A stretch of 44,233 bases of DNA. Source: Ruminococcus sp. (GTDB lineage: Bacteria; Bacillota; Clostridia; Oscillospirales; Ruminococcaceae). The stretch lies in the NCBI GenBank assembly GCA_017935865.1, contig JAGBGT010000060.1, forward strand, positions 1 through 44,233, in the 5' to 3' direction. The notes under the pieces are model-generated. The model made no database searches and was not told the origin of the DNA. It worked only from the letters and a program-made list of their open reading frames with translations. Below, in pieces: positions 1 to 9,049 of the stretch; within the stretch, counting starts at the first letter, position 1; every line of letters begins with the position of its first letter. A program made the translations under genes and the position numbers.

Positions 1-160
1 CAAAGATTGTGCGGCAGATGCGCAGTCGATTTTTTCGTCAGATTGTATAAAAACGACGCAGGCAGGCTGACGCCTGTCAAGGAGTTTTTGTGCAAGATGA
101 CGGAAAAAGCGCAAGCAGATGACGTGCAAAGCCGTCAGGCGGTCTTTGTGCGGTGTTGCC
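1..160 (+). repeat. Family A hairpin element, copy 1 (left end cut by window)
   Basis: This AT/GC-mosaic intergenic element aligns over its whole length with the reverse complement of 11046-11217. The right terminal repeat CTTTGTGCGGTGTTGCC is at 144-160. The window starts 12 bases inside the left terminal repeat, so the full copy would be 172 bp, the same as copy 2. Nested inverted arms are visible: about 33-52 pairs with 85-116, and a central hairpin GGCAGGC (61-67), loop TGAC, GCCTGTC (72-78) closes the structure. A terminal mini-hairpin lies at 126-149. The ends and the lack of a coding frame suggest a MITE-like element or a structured RNA. It sits directly upstream of ilvD, so it is part of that gene's leader or promoter region. 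Confidence 0.75.
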
Positions 161-213
161 TTTATCAAAAACTCTTTTTCTGATCAAAAAACTCCATATT
201 GCGAGGTATTATT

Positions 214-1878
214 ATGAGTGAAAATTTTTTCTGCTCCGGAGTTGAAAAGGCGTCACAGCGCTCGCTTTTCAATGCTCTCGGACATACAAAGGAAGAAATG
301 AAACGTCCGCTGGTCGGCATCGTTTCGTCTTACAACGAGATCGTTCCCGGACATATGAATATAGACAAGATCGTTGACGCCGTAAAGTTAGGTGTAGCTA
401 TGGCAGGCGGAACTCCGGTCGTTTTCCCGGCTATCGCTGTCTGCGACGGCATCGCCATGGGTCACACCGGCATGAAGTATTCCCTGGTGACACGTGACCT
501 TATCGCCGATTCTACGGAGTGTATGGCTCTTGCCCACCACTTCGACGCCCTTGTTATGGTGCCAAACTGCGACAAGAACGTCCCCGGACTTCTCATGGCT
601 GCCGCAAGAATAAACGTCCCCACTATCTTCGTCAGCGGAGGCCCTATGCTCGCAGGTCACGTAAAGGGAAAGAAGACCTCCCTCTCCTCTATGTTTGAGG
701 CTGTAGGCGCGTACACGGCAGGCAAAATGTCCCTGGAGGACGTTGAGGAATATGAGAATCACGCCTGTCCTACCTGCGGCTCATGCTCCGGTATGTACAC
801 GGCAAACTCAATGAACTGCCTGACGGAAGTTCTCGGCATGGGCTTGAAAGGAAACGGAACTATCCCGGCTGTTTACTCCGACAGAATAAAGCTGGCAAAA
901 ATGGCTGGTATGCAGGTCATGGAGCTTTACCGAAAGAATATCCGTCCGCTTGATATTATGACGGAAAAGGCATTCCAGAACGCTCTCACCGCCGATATGG
1001 CTCTTGGATGCTCCACGAACAGTATGCTTCATCTTCCGGCTATCGCAAACGAGTGCGGAGTTAATATCGATCTGGATATCGCCAACGAGATAAGCGCAAG
1101 AACGCCTAACCTCTGTCACCTTGCCCCGGCAGGTCACACATACATGGAAGATCTGAACGAAGCCGGCGGCGTATATGCGGTTCTGAACGAGCTTTCCAAG
1201 AAGGATCTCATCAACCTGGACTGCATGACCGTTACGGGAAAAACAGTGGGCGAGAATATAAGCGGCTGCATCAATAAAGACCCCGATACGATCCGCCCCA
1301 TTGACAACCCCTACAGCGAAACGGGCGGAATCGCCGTGCTCAAGGGAAATCTCGCTCCGGACAGATGCGTTGTCAAGAGAAGCGCGGTCGCTCCGGAAAT
1401 GCTGGTTCACAGCGGCCCTGCCCGTGTATTCGACAGCGAGGAGGAGGCTATCAAGGTCATCTACGATGGCGGTATAAAGCCCGGCGACGTTGTTGTTATC
1501 CGCTACGAAGGCCCTGCCGGAGGTCCGGGAATGAGAGAGATGCTCTCGCCTACTTCCGCTATCCAGGGCGCAGGTCTCGGCTCCACAGTTGCTCTTATTA
1601 CAGACGGACGCTTCTCCGGCGCAACACGAGGCGCGGCTATCGGTCACGTATCTCCTGAAGCTGTAAACGGCGGTACTATCGCTTACGTGAAGGACGGCGA
1701 TATCATCTCTATCGACATTCCCAATTACAGCATCACCCTCGAAGTTTCCGACGAGGAGCTTGAAGAGCGTAAAAAGACTATGCCTATCAAGAAAAAAGAG
1801 GGCATAACGGGCTATCTGAAACGCTATGCGGCTATGGTTTCTTCCGCTGACAAGGGAGCTGTCATAAATAAAAAGTGA
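214..1878 (+). CDS. ilvD: Dihydroxy-acid dehydratase
   Basis: IlvD dehydrates 2,3-dihydroxy-isovalerate and 2,3-dihydroxy-3-methylvalerate to the 2-keto acids, the third common step of valine and isoleucine synthesis. It is a cytoplasmic Fe-S enzyme of 554 residues, normal for the family. Visible signatures are the cluster cysteines in [23 protein letters not shown] and [17 protein letters not shown], and the C-terminal [11 protein letters not shown] and [11 protein letters not shown] stretches. The ATG at 214 is chosen because GAGG at 203-206 lies 7 bases upstream; a TTG at 199 is in frame but has no ribosome binding site. It heads a branched-chain amino acid run with leuCDB downstream, while ilvB, ilvN, ilvC and leuA are not in the window. 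Confidence 0.97.
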   Translation: MSENFFCSGVEKASQRSLFNALGHTKEEMKRPLVGIVSSYNEIVPGHMNIDKIVDAVKLGVAMAGGTPVVFPAIAVCDGIAMGHTGMKYSLVTRDLIADSTECMALAHHFDALVMVPNCDKNVPGLLMAAARINVPTIFVSGGPMLAGHVKGKKTSLSSMFEAVGAYTAGKMSLEDVEEYENHACPTCGSCSGMYTANSMNCLTEVLGMGLKGNGTIPAVYSDRIKLAKMAGMQVMELYRKNIRPLDIMTEKAFQNALTADMALGCSTNSMLHLPAIANECGVNIDLDIANEISARTPNLCHLAPAGHTYMEDLNEAGGVYAVLNELSKKDLINLDCMTVTGKTVGENISGCINKDPDTIRPIDNPYSETGGIAVLKGNLAPDRCVVKRSAVAPEMLVHSGPARVFDSEEEAIKVIYDGGIKPGDVVVIRYEGPAGGPGMREMLSPTSAIQGAGLGSTVALITDGRFSGATRGAAIGHVSPEAVNGGTIAYVKDGDIISIDIPNYSITLEVSDEELEERKKTMPIKKKEGITGYLKRYAAMVSSADKGAVINKK

Positions 1879-1910
1879 AGCCGTTAGGATAGATAAATTA
1901 AGGGGTTATT

Positions 1911-2294
1911 ATGAATATCACTGAAAAAAAGGTGAAAGAAACCGAAGCCAAAACCTATGCGTATTTATCCAGCGTTGTTATTGGATTCCTGATTGCAGAG
2001 ATACTATTGCTTTTCTATAATTTGCAGGAATACCTTACAAATCACACTAACGAAGAAACTTACGTTGAGGAATTACATCATGATGTTGATCTGAATGGAT
2101 TTTTGATATTCGGTTGTTTGGGAGTAATTTTAATATTAATGTTATTTTTCGTTCTGCGGTTTTGGATACGAAAAGTAAAGCGCATTGAAAAAAAACTTCC
2201 TGTGATAATTATTTCAAACGTTTTAATAATCCCTTTAATTCCCGTCTGGGGTTATCTTTCGATCCTGACCTTGTCAATAATAGATCTGTTATGA
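1911..2294 (+). CDS. Small AT-rich membrane protein, unknown function
   Basis: This 127-residue protein is not one I recognise. A short charged N-terminus is followed by three hydrophobic segments at about 19-37, 64-86 and 96-124. A stretch rich in Asn, Glu and His (about 44-60) lies between the first two and would face one side of the membrane. AAGGGG sits 5-10 bases before the ATG. The gene is clearly more AT-rich than ilvD and leuC on either side and uses codons such as TTA, ATA and AAA that are rare next door. It lies in the same direction between two leucine/valine pathway genes, so it is probably co-transcribed but may be a recent arrival. Confidence 0.7.
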   Translation: MNITEKKVKETEAKTYAYLSSVVIGFLIAEILLLFYNLQEYLTNHTNEETYVEELHHDVDLNGFLIFGCLGVILILMLFFVLRFWIRKVKRIEKKLPVIIISNVLIIPLIPVWGYLSILTLSIIDLL

Positions 2295-2300
2295 TTTAAA
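2271..2300 (+). promoter_or_regulatory. Possible weak promoter for leuC
   Basis: TTGTCA at 2271-2276 and TTTAAA at 2295-2300 are separated by 18 bases, inside and just after the end of the AT-rich membrane ORF. The -10 is poor and the whole region is AT-rich, so this could be chance. Confidence 0.25.
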
Positions 2301-2348
2301 ATAAATACAAGGCGATAATTAAATTTAAATTTGAAAGGAATGATAAAC

Positions 2349-3617
2349 ATGGGTATGACAATGACGCAGAAAATTCTTGCGGCTCACGCAGGACTTGACA
2401 GCGTTCAGGCGGGACAGCTTATTCTCGCCAACCTGGATCTGGTTCTGGGAAACGACATTACATCTCCCGTTGCCATCAAGGAATTTGCTAAACTGAACAA
2501 GGACGGAGTTTTCGACAAGGACAAGGTGACTATGGTTATGGATCACTTTGCTCCCAACAAGGATATCAAGGCTGCCGAGCAGTGCAAAATGTGCCGCGAT
2601 TTCTGCGGTGCAAACGACGTTACACATTTCTATGACGTCGGCGAGATGGGCATCGAGCACGCCCTGCTCCCGGAAAAAGGTCTGGTCTCCGCAGGATATA
2701 CAGTTATCGGAGCTGACTCCCACACCTGTACATACGGCGCGCTGGGCGCGTTCTCCACAGGCGTAGGCTCAACGGATATGGCTTGCGGAATGGCTATCGG
2801 CAAGGCATGGTTCAAGGTGCCCTCGGCTATCAGGTTCAATCTGACAGGCAAGCTTAGAAAATACGTTTCCGGAAAGGACGTTATCCTGCATATTATCGGC
2901 AAAATAGGCGTTGACGGCGCACTCTACCGCTCAATGGAATTTACCGGAGAGGGTCTTGCATCGCTGTCTATGGCTGACCGTCTCTGCATCGCAAATATGG
3001 CTATCGAGGCAGGCGCAAAGAACGGCATCTTCGAGGTCGACCAGGTAACGCTGGACTACATCAAGGCTCACGGCGGCGCTGAGCCAGTTATATACAAGGC
3101 TGACGAGGACGCTGTCTACGACCAGGTCATCGACATAGACCTTGACAAGATCGAGCCGACGGTTTCATTCCCCCACCTGCCCGAAAACGCCAAGACATTC
3201 GGCGAGATCGGCGATATCAAAATCGACCAGGTCGTTATCGGCTCATGCACCAACGGCAGACTGGAAGATCTCCGCGAGGCGGCTGAGATCATGCGCGGCA
3301 GAAAGTGCGCAAAGGGAGTCCGCGTTATCGTGATCCCGGCTACACAGCAGATATATCTGGACGCTATGGAAGAGGGAATGCTGAAAATATTCATCGAAGC
3401 CGGAGCTGTTGTGTCCACACCTACCTGCGGCCCGTGCCTCGGCGGATATATGGGCATTCTCGCTGCCGGCGAGCGCGCAGTCGCAACTACCAACAGAAAC
3501 TTCGTGGGACGTATGGGTCATGTTGACTCCGAGATCTACCTGGCAAGCCCTGCAACGGCAGCCGCTTCCGCTGTAACAGGCAAAATCACATCGGCATGGG
3601 AGGTAATGGGAAAATGA
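2349..3617 (+). CDS. leuC: 3-isopropylmalate dehydratase large subunit
   Basis: LeuC is the Fe-S subunit of isopropylmalate isomerase, which converts 2-isopropylmalate to 3-isopropylmalate in leucine synthesis, together with LeuD. The protein has 422 residues and matches the shorter clostridial/archaeal LeuC form. The aconitase-type cluster cysteines are visible in [12 protein letters not shown] and [10 protein letters not shown], and the substrate region in [21 protein letters not shown]. The ATG at 2349 is preferred because AAAGGA ends 9 bases upstream; an in-frame ATG at 2340 lies almost on top of that site. Its TGA overlaps the leuD start codon, which points to translational coupling. Confidence 0.96.
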   Translation: MGMTMTQKILAAHAGLDSVQAGQLILANLDLVLGNDITSPVAIKEFAKLNKDGVFDKDKVTMVMDHFAPNKDIKAAEQCKMCRDFCGANDVTHFYDVGEMGIEHALLPEKGLVSAGYTVIGADSHTCTYGALGAFSTGVGSTDMACGMAIGKAWFKVPSAIRFNLTGKLRKYVSGKDVILHIIGKIGVDGALYRSMEFTGEGLASLSMADRLCIANMAIEAGAKNGIFEVDQVTLDYIKAHGGAEPVIYKADEDAVYDQVIDIDLDKIEPTVSFPHLPENAKTFGEIGDIKIDQVVIGSCTNGRLEDLREAAEIMRGRKCAKGVRVIVIPATQQIYLDAMEEGMLKIFIEAGAVVSTPTCGPCLGGYMGILAAGERAVATTNRNFVGRMGHVDSEIYLASPATAAASAVTGKITSAWEVMGK

Positions 3618-4108
3618 AGTACACAGGAACTGTCATAAAGTACGGCGACAATGTAGATACGGATGTTATCATCCCGGCTCGCTATCTTAATACCAGCGAC
3701 CACAAGGAGCTTGCTGCTCACTGCATGGAGGATCTGGACAAGACCTTCACATCCCGTGTTCAGCCCGGCGATATCATCACGGCAGGCTTTAATTTCGGCT
3801 GCGGTTCATCCCGTGAGCACGCGCCTATCGCAATAAAGGCAAGCGGCATCTCACTTGTTATCGCCAAGAGCTTTGCACGTATATTCTACAGAAACTCGAT
3901 AAATATCGGTCTGGCTATAGTCGAGTGCCCCGAGGCTGTTGACGGCATCTCCGAGGGCGACAAGGTAGAGGCTGATCTGGACAACGGCGTTATCAGAAAC
4001 CTCACCACCGGCAAGGAGTTCAGAACCGAGCCTTTCCCGGAATTTGTCCAGAAGATCATCGAAAACGGCGGACTTATCCAGTCTATCGCCGACGGTGTAA
4101 TAGAGTAA
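3614..4108 (+). CDS. leuD: 3-isopropylmalate dehydratase small subunit
   Basis: LeuD is the swivelling small subunit that completes isopropylmalate isomerase with LeuC. It has 164 residues, the length of the short clostridial/archaeal LeuD. The opening [13 protein letters not shown] and the later [14 protein letters not shown] are the family hallmarks. The ATG at 3614 overlaps the leuC stop in an ATGA arrangement and has GGAGGT at 3599-3604. An earlier in-frame ATG at 3596 would lie before that site. leuB follows after 16 bases. Confidence 0.96.
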   Translation: MKYTGTVIKYGDNVDTDVIIPARYLNTSDHKELAAHCMEDLDKTFTSRVQPGDIITAGFNFGCGSSREHAPIAIKASGISLVIAKSFARIFYRNSINIGLAIVECPEAVDGISEGDKVEADLDNGVIRNLTTGKEFRTEPFPEFVQKIIENGGLIQSIADGVIE

Positions 4109-4124
4109 TGAAAGGATAAAACCA

Positions 4125-5204
4125 ATGGAATATAACATCGCATTATTAAAGGGCGACGGTATCGGTCCGGAGATCGTGGACAGCACTGTTGCCGTACTGG
4201 AAAAGGTGGCTGAAAAGTTCGGTCACAAATTCAATTTCACCCCCTATCTTATCGGAGGATGCGCTATTGACGCTACGGGCAAGCCTCTGCCACAGGAGAC
4301 CGTGGACGGCTGCCTCGCCTCCGACAGTGTGCTTCTCGGCGCTGTAGGCGGCCCCAAGTGGGACGATCAGCCCGGCGAAAATCGTCCGGAAAAGGCTCTT
4401 CTGGGAATCCGCTCCGCTCTGGAGCTGTACACAAATCTCCGCCCTGCCAAGCTCTACCCGGCTCTCCGCGCGGCTTCTCCGCTGAAAGACGAGATCGTTG
4501 GAGACGGCTTTGACCTTATGATCGTCCGCGAGCTTACAGGAGGCATCTACTTCGGCGACCGCGGCTACCGTCAGGGCAAGTACGGCGAGGAGGCATACGA
4601 CACCGAGGCATACAGCGTTACGGAGATCGAGCGTATCGGCCGTGTGGCTTTCGACTCCGCCATGAAGAGAAACAAGAAGCTTTGCAGCATCGACAAGGCG
4701 AACGTTCTGGAATCCTCACGGCTCTGGAGAAAGACTATGCACAAGCTGGCGGAGGAATATCCGGAGGTGGAGTACAGCGATATGTTCGTGGACAACGCCG
4801 CTATGCAGCTTGTAAGAAATCCGCGTCAGTTCGACGTTATCGTTACGTCAAATATGTTCGGCGACATTCTCTCTGACGAGGCTTCGCAAATCACCGGTTC
4901 TATCGGTATGCTGGCAAGCGCGTCCATGGGCGCGACCACACGCGGAATGTACGAGCCTATCCACGGCTCTGCTCCGGATATCGCAGGTCAGAACAAGGCG
5001 AATCCTATCGCCACTATCCTGTCCGGCGCAATGATGCTCAGATTCTCATTCGGTCTCGGTGAAGAAGCCGACGCTATCGAAAAGGCTGTTGACGACGTAC
5101 TCAATGCCGGCTGGAGAACTGCCGATCTTATGGGCAGCAGCGAGGGTACGCCTCTCACCTGCACGGAAATCACTGAAAAGGTACTTGATGCGCTGAATGG
5201 CTAA
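4125..5204 (+). CDS. leuB: 3-isopropylmalate dehydrogenase
   Basis: LeuB oxidises and decarboxylates 3-isopropylmalate to 2-oxoisocaproate using NAD, the last leucine-specific step before transamination. The protein has 359 residues, as usual. Visible motifs are [12 protein letters not shown] at the N-terminus, [13 protein letters not shown], the catalytic and metal region around [32 protein letters not shown], and [20 protein letters not shown] stands upstream of the ATG. The stop overlaps the start of the following DUF815 gene by 8 bases. Confidence 0.97.
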   Translation: MEYNIALLKGDGIGPEIVDSTVAVLEKVAEKFGHKFNFTPYLIGGCAIDATGKPLPQETVDGCLASDSVLLGAVGGPKWDDQPGENRPEKALLGIRSALELYTNLRPAKLYPALRAASPLKDEIVGDGFDLMIVRELTGGIYFGDRGYRQGKYGEEAYDTEAYSVTEIERIGRVAFDSAMKRNKKLCSIDKANVLESSRLWRKTMHKLAEEYPEVEYSDMFVDNAAMQLVRNPRQFDVIVTSNMFGDILSDEASQITGSIGMLASASMGATTRGMYEPIHGSAPDIAGQNKANPIATILSGAMMLRFSFGLGEEADAIEKAVDDVLNAGWRTADLMGSSEGTPLTCTEITEKVLDALNG

Positions 5205-6405
5205 TTTGAGGGAAAAATTTGACGATCTTCACTGCGGACTGCGGTCGCTTGCCGTTTTCCGCAGCCTGTTGAAGGATGAGGTCATATCGGCGCTTTCGGA
5301 GCTGCTCAGGCTCCACGCCGACGGCAGCAGCTTTGATACGGACGTCTACTCGGAGTTCGTTTCAAGGCTCTACCGCAGCAGCGCGAACCTCAGCGAATAT
5401 ATATTCAAGGCAGTTTGTGAGGACGAGAATTTCTACATTTCCGGAAAAGCCCGGGGTCTCGTCTTTGACAAGGCTGTGGAGGACGCTGTGGACAATGAGC
5501 TTGCTGTTCTGGAGGAAGCCGCCGCACTGACTCCCGGCGAGCTGCAATACGGCTACTACCGCCGTCATCCTCTGGCGGCATGGAACGTGACGGATATTGA
5601 TTTCCGGCGGGAATACCGGAAACGCATCGAAAACATCGGCAGCTACGGCTACGGAACATTTGCGAAGAGCACTATGTTTATTTTCAGAAACGGAGAAGCC
5701 GTGCCGGTGCGCTTCCCGGATTCCCAGCGGCTTGAAGATCTTTACGGCTACGAAAGAGAGCGGCAGGAGGTCTACGCCAACACTCTCGCCCTTGCCGAGG
5801 GAAAGCAGGCGCAGAATACTCTCCTCTACGGAGATGCCGGAACAGGCAAATCCTCCACGGTCAAGGCTGTTGTCAATGCCCTGGCGGACAAGGGTCTGCG
5901 GCTTGTTGAGGTCACAAAGGAGCAGCTCAAGGATATTCCGGTGCTCATCGACCGCCTCACCGCCGATCCGCTGAAATTCATTATTTTTATCGACGACCTG
6001 ACATTTACCGCCGGCGAGGACAGCTTCGGCGCGCTGAAAGCGGCTCTGGAAGGCTCGGCTGCGGCACGGGCAAAAAATGTCGCAATATATGCGACAAGCA
6101 ACCGCCGTCATCTGGTAAAAGAGACTTTCTCCGACAGAGAGGGCGACGACATCCACCGCAACGACACGATGCAGGAGCTGCTGTCGCTTTCCGCGCGATT
6201 CGGACTCCGGGTCAATTTCCAGCGCCCGGACAAGAAAAATTACGTGGCTATCGCGGCTCAGCTTGCCCACAGCAGCGGTATAGAGCTTCCCGAAGAGGAA
6301 ATTGCGCTTAGGGCGGAGCAGTTCGCTATTTCCTCCGGAAACGGAAGATCGCCGAGAACAGCGAGGCAGTTTATAGATCAATTGAAACTGATACTGGGCT
6401 ATTAA
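5197..6405 (+). CDS. DUF815-family AAA-type ATPase
   Basis: This 402-residue protein belongs to the DUF815 family of P-loop ATPases, whose role is not settled. Walker A GDAGTGKS is at residues 212-219 and Walker [11 protein letters not shown] at 261-270. A sensor-like [12 protein letters not shown] follows, and the C-terminus [17 protein letters not shown] is typical of the family. The first 200 residues form a helical N-terminal region. The ATG lies inside the last codons of leuB (8-base overlap), so translation is probably coupled. Its place between leuB and threonine deaminase is likely to reflect operon packing rather than a role in amino acid synthesis. Confidence 0.85.
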   Translation: MANLREKFDDLHCGLRSLAVFRSLLKDEVISALSELLRLHADGSSFDTDVYSEFVSRLYRSSANLSEYIFKAVCEDENFYISGKARGLVFDKAVEDAVDNELAVLEEAAALTPGELQYGYYRRHPLAAWNVTDIDFRREYRKRIENIGSYGYGTFAKSTMFIFRNGEAVPVRFPDSQRLEDLYGYERERQEVYANTLALAEGKQAQNTLLYGDAGTGKSSTVKAVVNALADKGLRLVEVTKEQLKDIPVLIDRLTADPLKFIIFIDDLTFTAGEDSFGALKAALEGSAAARAKNVAIYATSNRRHLVKETFSDREGDDIHRNDTMQELLSLSARFGLRVNFQRPDKKNYVAIAAQLAHSSGIELPEEEIALRAEQFAISSGNGRSPRTARQFIDQLKLILGY

Positions 6406-6426
6406 GGCAAAAAGAGGTTATTTTTA

Positions 6427-7626
6427 ATGCTTACACTTGATAAAATCTATCATGCAAAATATATTCTTAAACGAGTGATCCGCGAAACGGACGTTATCCA
6501 CGCCCCGAAGATCAATCCTGAGTCTGAAATATGGCTTAAAACCGAGAATCTGCAAATTACCGGATCGTTCAAAGTGCGCGGCGCGTATTACAAGATGTCT
6601 TGTCTTTCCGAAGAGGAAAAGGCACGGGGAGTTATCGCCTGCTCCGCCGGAAACCACGCTCAGGGCGTCGCTCTTGCAGCAGCAGGAAACGGCATAAAAT
6701 CCATTATCTGTCTCCCGGACGGCGCTCCTATTTCCAAGGTCGAGGCAACCAAGAGCTACGGTGCGGAGGTCTGCCTTGTTAAAGGCGTATACGACGACGC
6801 CTACGCCGAAGCTCTCCGACAGCGTGACGAGTACGGCTACACTTTCATTCATCCCTTTGACGACGAAAACGTTATCGCAGGTCAGGGAACTATAGGTCTG
6901 GAGCTGATAGAGCAGATCCCGGACATGGACGCCGTTATCGTGCCTATCGGCGGCGGCGGACTCATTTCCGGCGTGGCATTCGCCATAAAAAGCCTCAATC
7001 CCGATATCAAAGTCTATGGCGTTCAGGCGGCAGGCGCGCCGAGTATGTATAATGCTGTCCGGGACGGAAAGATCGAAAGTCTGAACAGCGTTTCAACAAT
7101 TGCCGACGGCATCGCGGTAAAAGAGCCGGGTGAAAATACCTTTGAGCTTGTTTCAAAATATGTTGACGAGATAGTGACAGTTACCGACGACGAGATCTCC
7201 GCCGCGATTCTTGCCCTCATGGAGCAGCAGAAGCTTGTTACCGAGGGTGCAGGCGCAGTTCCGGTGGCGGCGGCAATGTTCAACAAAGTGCCTGTCAAGG
7301 GCAAAAAGGTGGTCTGCCTGCTCTCAGGAGGCAATATCGACGTAACTATCCTTTCCCGGGTCATCAAGCGCGGTCTGCTGATGACGGGACGCAACAGCAC
7401 CCTGAATATCGAACTTATTGACAAGCCCGGTCAGCTCATGGATGTTTCACGTATCATTGCGGAGCTGGGCGGAAACGTTATTTCTATTCACCACGAACGC
7501 GCCAATGAGGGGTCGGCTGTTAACGGTTGCTACCTGCGTATTGTACTGGAGACGCGGAATTACGAGCATATCAACGAAATAAAGAACGCGCTCAGAGACA
7601 ACGGATTCAGACTTACAAACGACTAA
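6427..7626 (+). CDS. ilvA: Threonine ammonia-lyase with ACT domain
   Basis: This PLP enzyme deaminates threonine to 2-oxobutyrate, the entry to isoleucine synthesis. It has 399 residues: a catalytic domain to about 315 and an ACT domain from about 325 to the end (begins NSTLNIELIDKPGQLMDVS). The PLP lysine is K49 in GSFKVRGAY; CSAGNHAQGVA and the phosphate-binding GGGGLISG are also present. The length fits the short clostridial/TdcB-like form rather than the long two-ACT IlvA of E. coli, so the enzyme may be assigned as biosynthetic or catabolic. The leucine/valine genes upstream and ridA directly downstream favour a biosynthetic role. Confidence 0.93.
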   Translation: MLTLDKIYHAKYILKRVIRETDVIHAPKINPESEIWLKTENLQITGSFKVRGAYYKMSCLSEEEKARGVIACSAGNHAQGVALAAAGNGIKSIICLPDGAPISKVEATKSYGAEVCLVKGVYDDAYAEALRQRDEYGYTFIHPFDDENVIAGQGTIGLELIEQIPDMDAVIVPIGGGGLISGVAFAIKSLNPDIKVYGVQAAGAPSMYNAVRDGKIESLNSVSTIADGIAVKEPGENTFELVSKYVDEIVTVTDDEISAAILALMEQQKLVTEGAGAVPVAAAMFNKVPVKGKKVVCLLSGGNIDVTILSRVIKRGLLMTGRNSTLNIELIDKPGQLMDVSRIIAELGGNVISIHHERANEGSAVNGCYLRIVLETRNYEHINEIKNALRDNGFRLTND

Positions 7627-7640
7627 AAGAGGTAATTATC

Positions 7641-8021
7641 ATGATAAAGATTCACACAGGAAAGGCTCCTGCCGCTGTAGGGCCTTATTCACAGGCTATT
7701 ATTTCTAAGGGCATGGTCTACACCAGCGGACAGATCGCCATAGACCCGACTACAAATACTATCAAGGCGCAGACTATAGAGGAGCAGACGGAGCAGGTAA
7801 TGCGCAACCTGGCAGCCGTTCTGGAGACAGCCGGCTCTTCTTTCGACATGGCTGTCAAGACCACCTGCTTTCTGGCAGATATGAACGACTTCGCCGCTTT
7901 CAACGAGATCTACGGCAAGTATTTTACAAGTCTGCCGGCAAGAAGCTGCGTTGCGGTAAAAACTCTGCCGAAAAACGTTCTCGTTGAGGTTGAGGTCATT
8001 GCGGAAAGCACATTAGGTTAA
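7641..8021 (+). CDS. ridA: RidA-family reactive enamine/imine deaminase
   Basis: RidA hydrolyses the unstable 2-aminoacrylate/2-aminocrotonate intermediates made by PLP deaminases, here most obviously by the threonine deaminase 14 bases upstream. The protein has 126 residues. The family signatures GPYSQAI near the N-terminus, YTSGQIAIDP, and the C-terminal ARSCVAVKTLPKNVLVEVEVIA, which carries the conserved Arg and Glu, are all present. AAGAGGTAAT precedes the ATG at 7641; an in-frame extension upstream would run through the end of ilvA and is not credible. Confidence 0.95.
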   Translation: MIKIHTGKAPAAVGPYSQAIISKGMVYTSGQIAIDPTTNTIKAQTIEEQTEQVMRNLAAVLETAGSSFDMAVKTTCFLADMNDFAAFNEIYGKYFTSLPARSCVAVKTLPKNVLVEVEVIAESTLG

Positions 8022-8043
8022 GAACCCGTCAGGTATTACACTA

Positions 8044-8071
8044 TGCGCGGATTTCACCCAAAGTCCGCGCA
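8044..8071 (+). terminator. Hairpin between ridA and nadA
   Basis: TGCGCGGA at 8044-8051 pairs perfectly with TCCGCGCA at 8064-8071 around a 12-base loop. No run of T follows, so a simple intrinsic terminator is not clear; it could be an mRNA end/processing structure or an attenuator of nadA, whose ribosome binding site is 34 bases further on. Confidence 0.45.
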
Positions 8072-8118
8072 CATCGTGATACCGGACAAGCTCCGATTCC
8101 AAAAGGGAGGTACTTCTT

Positions 8119-9045
8119 ATGACAGTCAGGGAAATGCAGGATATTATCCTGAAACTGAAAAAGGAAACGAACACGGCTATCCTCGCCCACAGCTACCAGG
8201 CACGGGAGATCGTGGAGATCGCCGATTTTACCGGTGACAGCTACAAGCTCAGCGTTGATGCCACCAAAACCGATGCGGACAATATCATCTTCTGCGGCGT
8301 TCATTTCATGGCGGAAACCGCAAAAATGCTCTCCCCCGGGAAGCGCGTTTTTCTCGCCAATAAAAATGCCGGATGCCCTATGGCAGAGCAGATGGACAGG
8401 GACATGATAGCTCAGATAAAGGCTTCCGAACCGGACAGAACAGTAGTCGCCTACATTAACACAACGGCTTCCCTGAAAACTGTCTGCGACGTCTGCGTTA
8501 CGTCCTCAAGCGCGCTGAAAATTGTGAAAGCCCTCGATTCGGATAAAATTCTTTTCATCCCCGACTGCAACCTGGGCGGATGGGTGAAAAAACAGCTTCC
8601 GGAAAAGGATATAAAGCTGCTCCAGGGCGGCTGTCCTACGCACGCCGCTGTTACCGTCAATGATGTGAAAAAGGCTAAGGCTGAGCACCCAGACGCTCTG
8701 TTCCTGGTGCATCCGGAGTGCGTTCCGGCAGTAACGGAGCTGGCTGACTATGTAGGCTCTACCAGCGGAATTATGGATTTTGCGAAGAAATCTGATGCAA
8801 GGGAGTTTATAATCGGCACGGAGACCTCTATTTCAGAGCATCTCCAGTACGACTGCCCGGACAAGAAATTCTATCCGCTGACGAAAGATCTGGTCTGCCG
8901 CAATATGAAGCTGACTACGCTCCCGGACGTGCTGGCGACCCTTAAAGGCATGGACAACGGCGAGGCGTCCGAGATAATTATGGACGAGGAGCTTATCGCC
9001 TCCGCCAGAAAGTGCATAGACGAGATGATTCGTCTGGGCGGCTGA
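8119..9045 (+). CDS. nadA: Quinolinate synthase
   Basis: NadA condenses iminoaspartate with dihydroxyacetone phosphate to form quinolinate for NAD synthesis. The protein has 308 residues. The three [4Fe-4S] ligands of the family are visible: C86 in NAGCPMAEQM, C172 in GGCPTHAAV and the cysteine of VCRNMKLTTL near the C-terminus. HSYQ near residue 24, GDSYKLS and DCNLGGWV are further family motifs. GGGAGG at 8106-8111 sets the ATG at 8119. nadB and nadC, usual partners, are absent; instead hydE starts 4 bases after the stop. Confidence 0.95.
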   Translation: MTVREMQDIILKLKKETNTAILAHSYQAREIVEIADFTGDSYKLSVDATKTDADNIIFCGVHFMAETAKMLSPGKRVFLANKNAGCPMAEQMDRDMIAQIKASEPDRTVVAYINTTASLKTVCDVCVTSSSALKIVKALDSDKILFIPDCNLGGWVKKQLPEKDIKLLQGGCPTHAAVTVNDVKKAKAEHPDALFLVHPECVPAVTELADYVGSTSGIMDFAKKSDAREFIIGTETSISEHLQYDCPDKKFYPLTKDLVCRNMKLTTLPDVLATLKGMDNGEASEIIMDEELIASARKCIDEMIRLGG

Positions 9046-9049
9046 TGCG

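Noticed and set aside
808..1647. 279-codon minus-strand frame inside ilvD
   Set aside because: Antisense shadow of a conserved gene, with no ribosome binding site or domain.
5362..6381. 339-codon minus-strand frame inside the DUF815 gene
   Set aside because: Antisense frame of a GC-rich gene; the sense product has clear Walker motifs.
8022..8118. NAD-sensing riboswitch or NiaR operator before nadA
   Set aside because: Only one simple hairpin is present; no conserved riboswitch core or operator was recognised.
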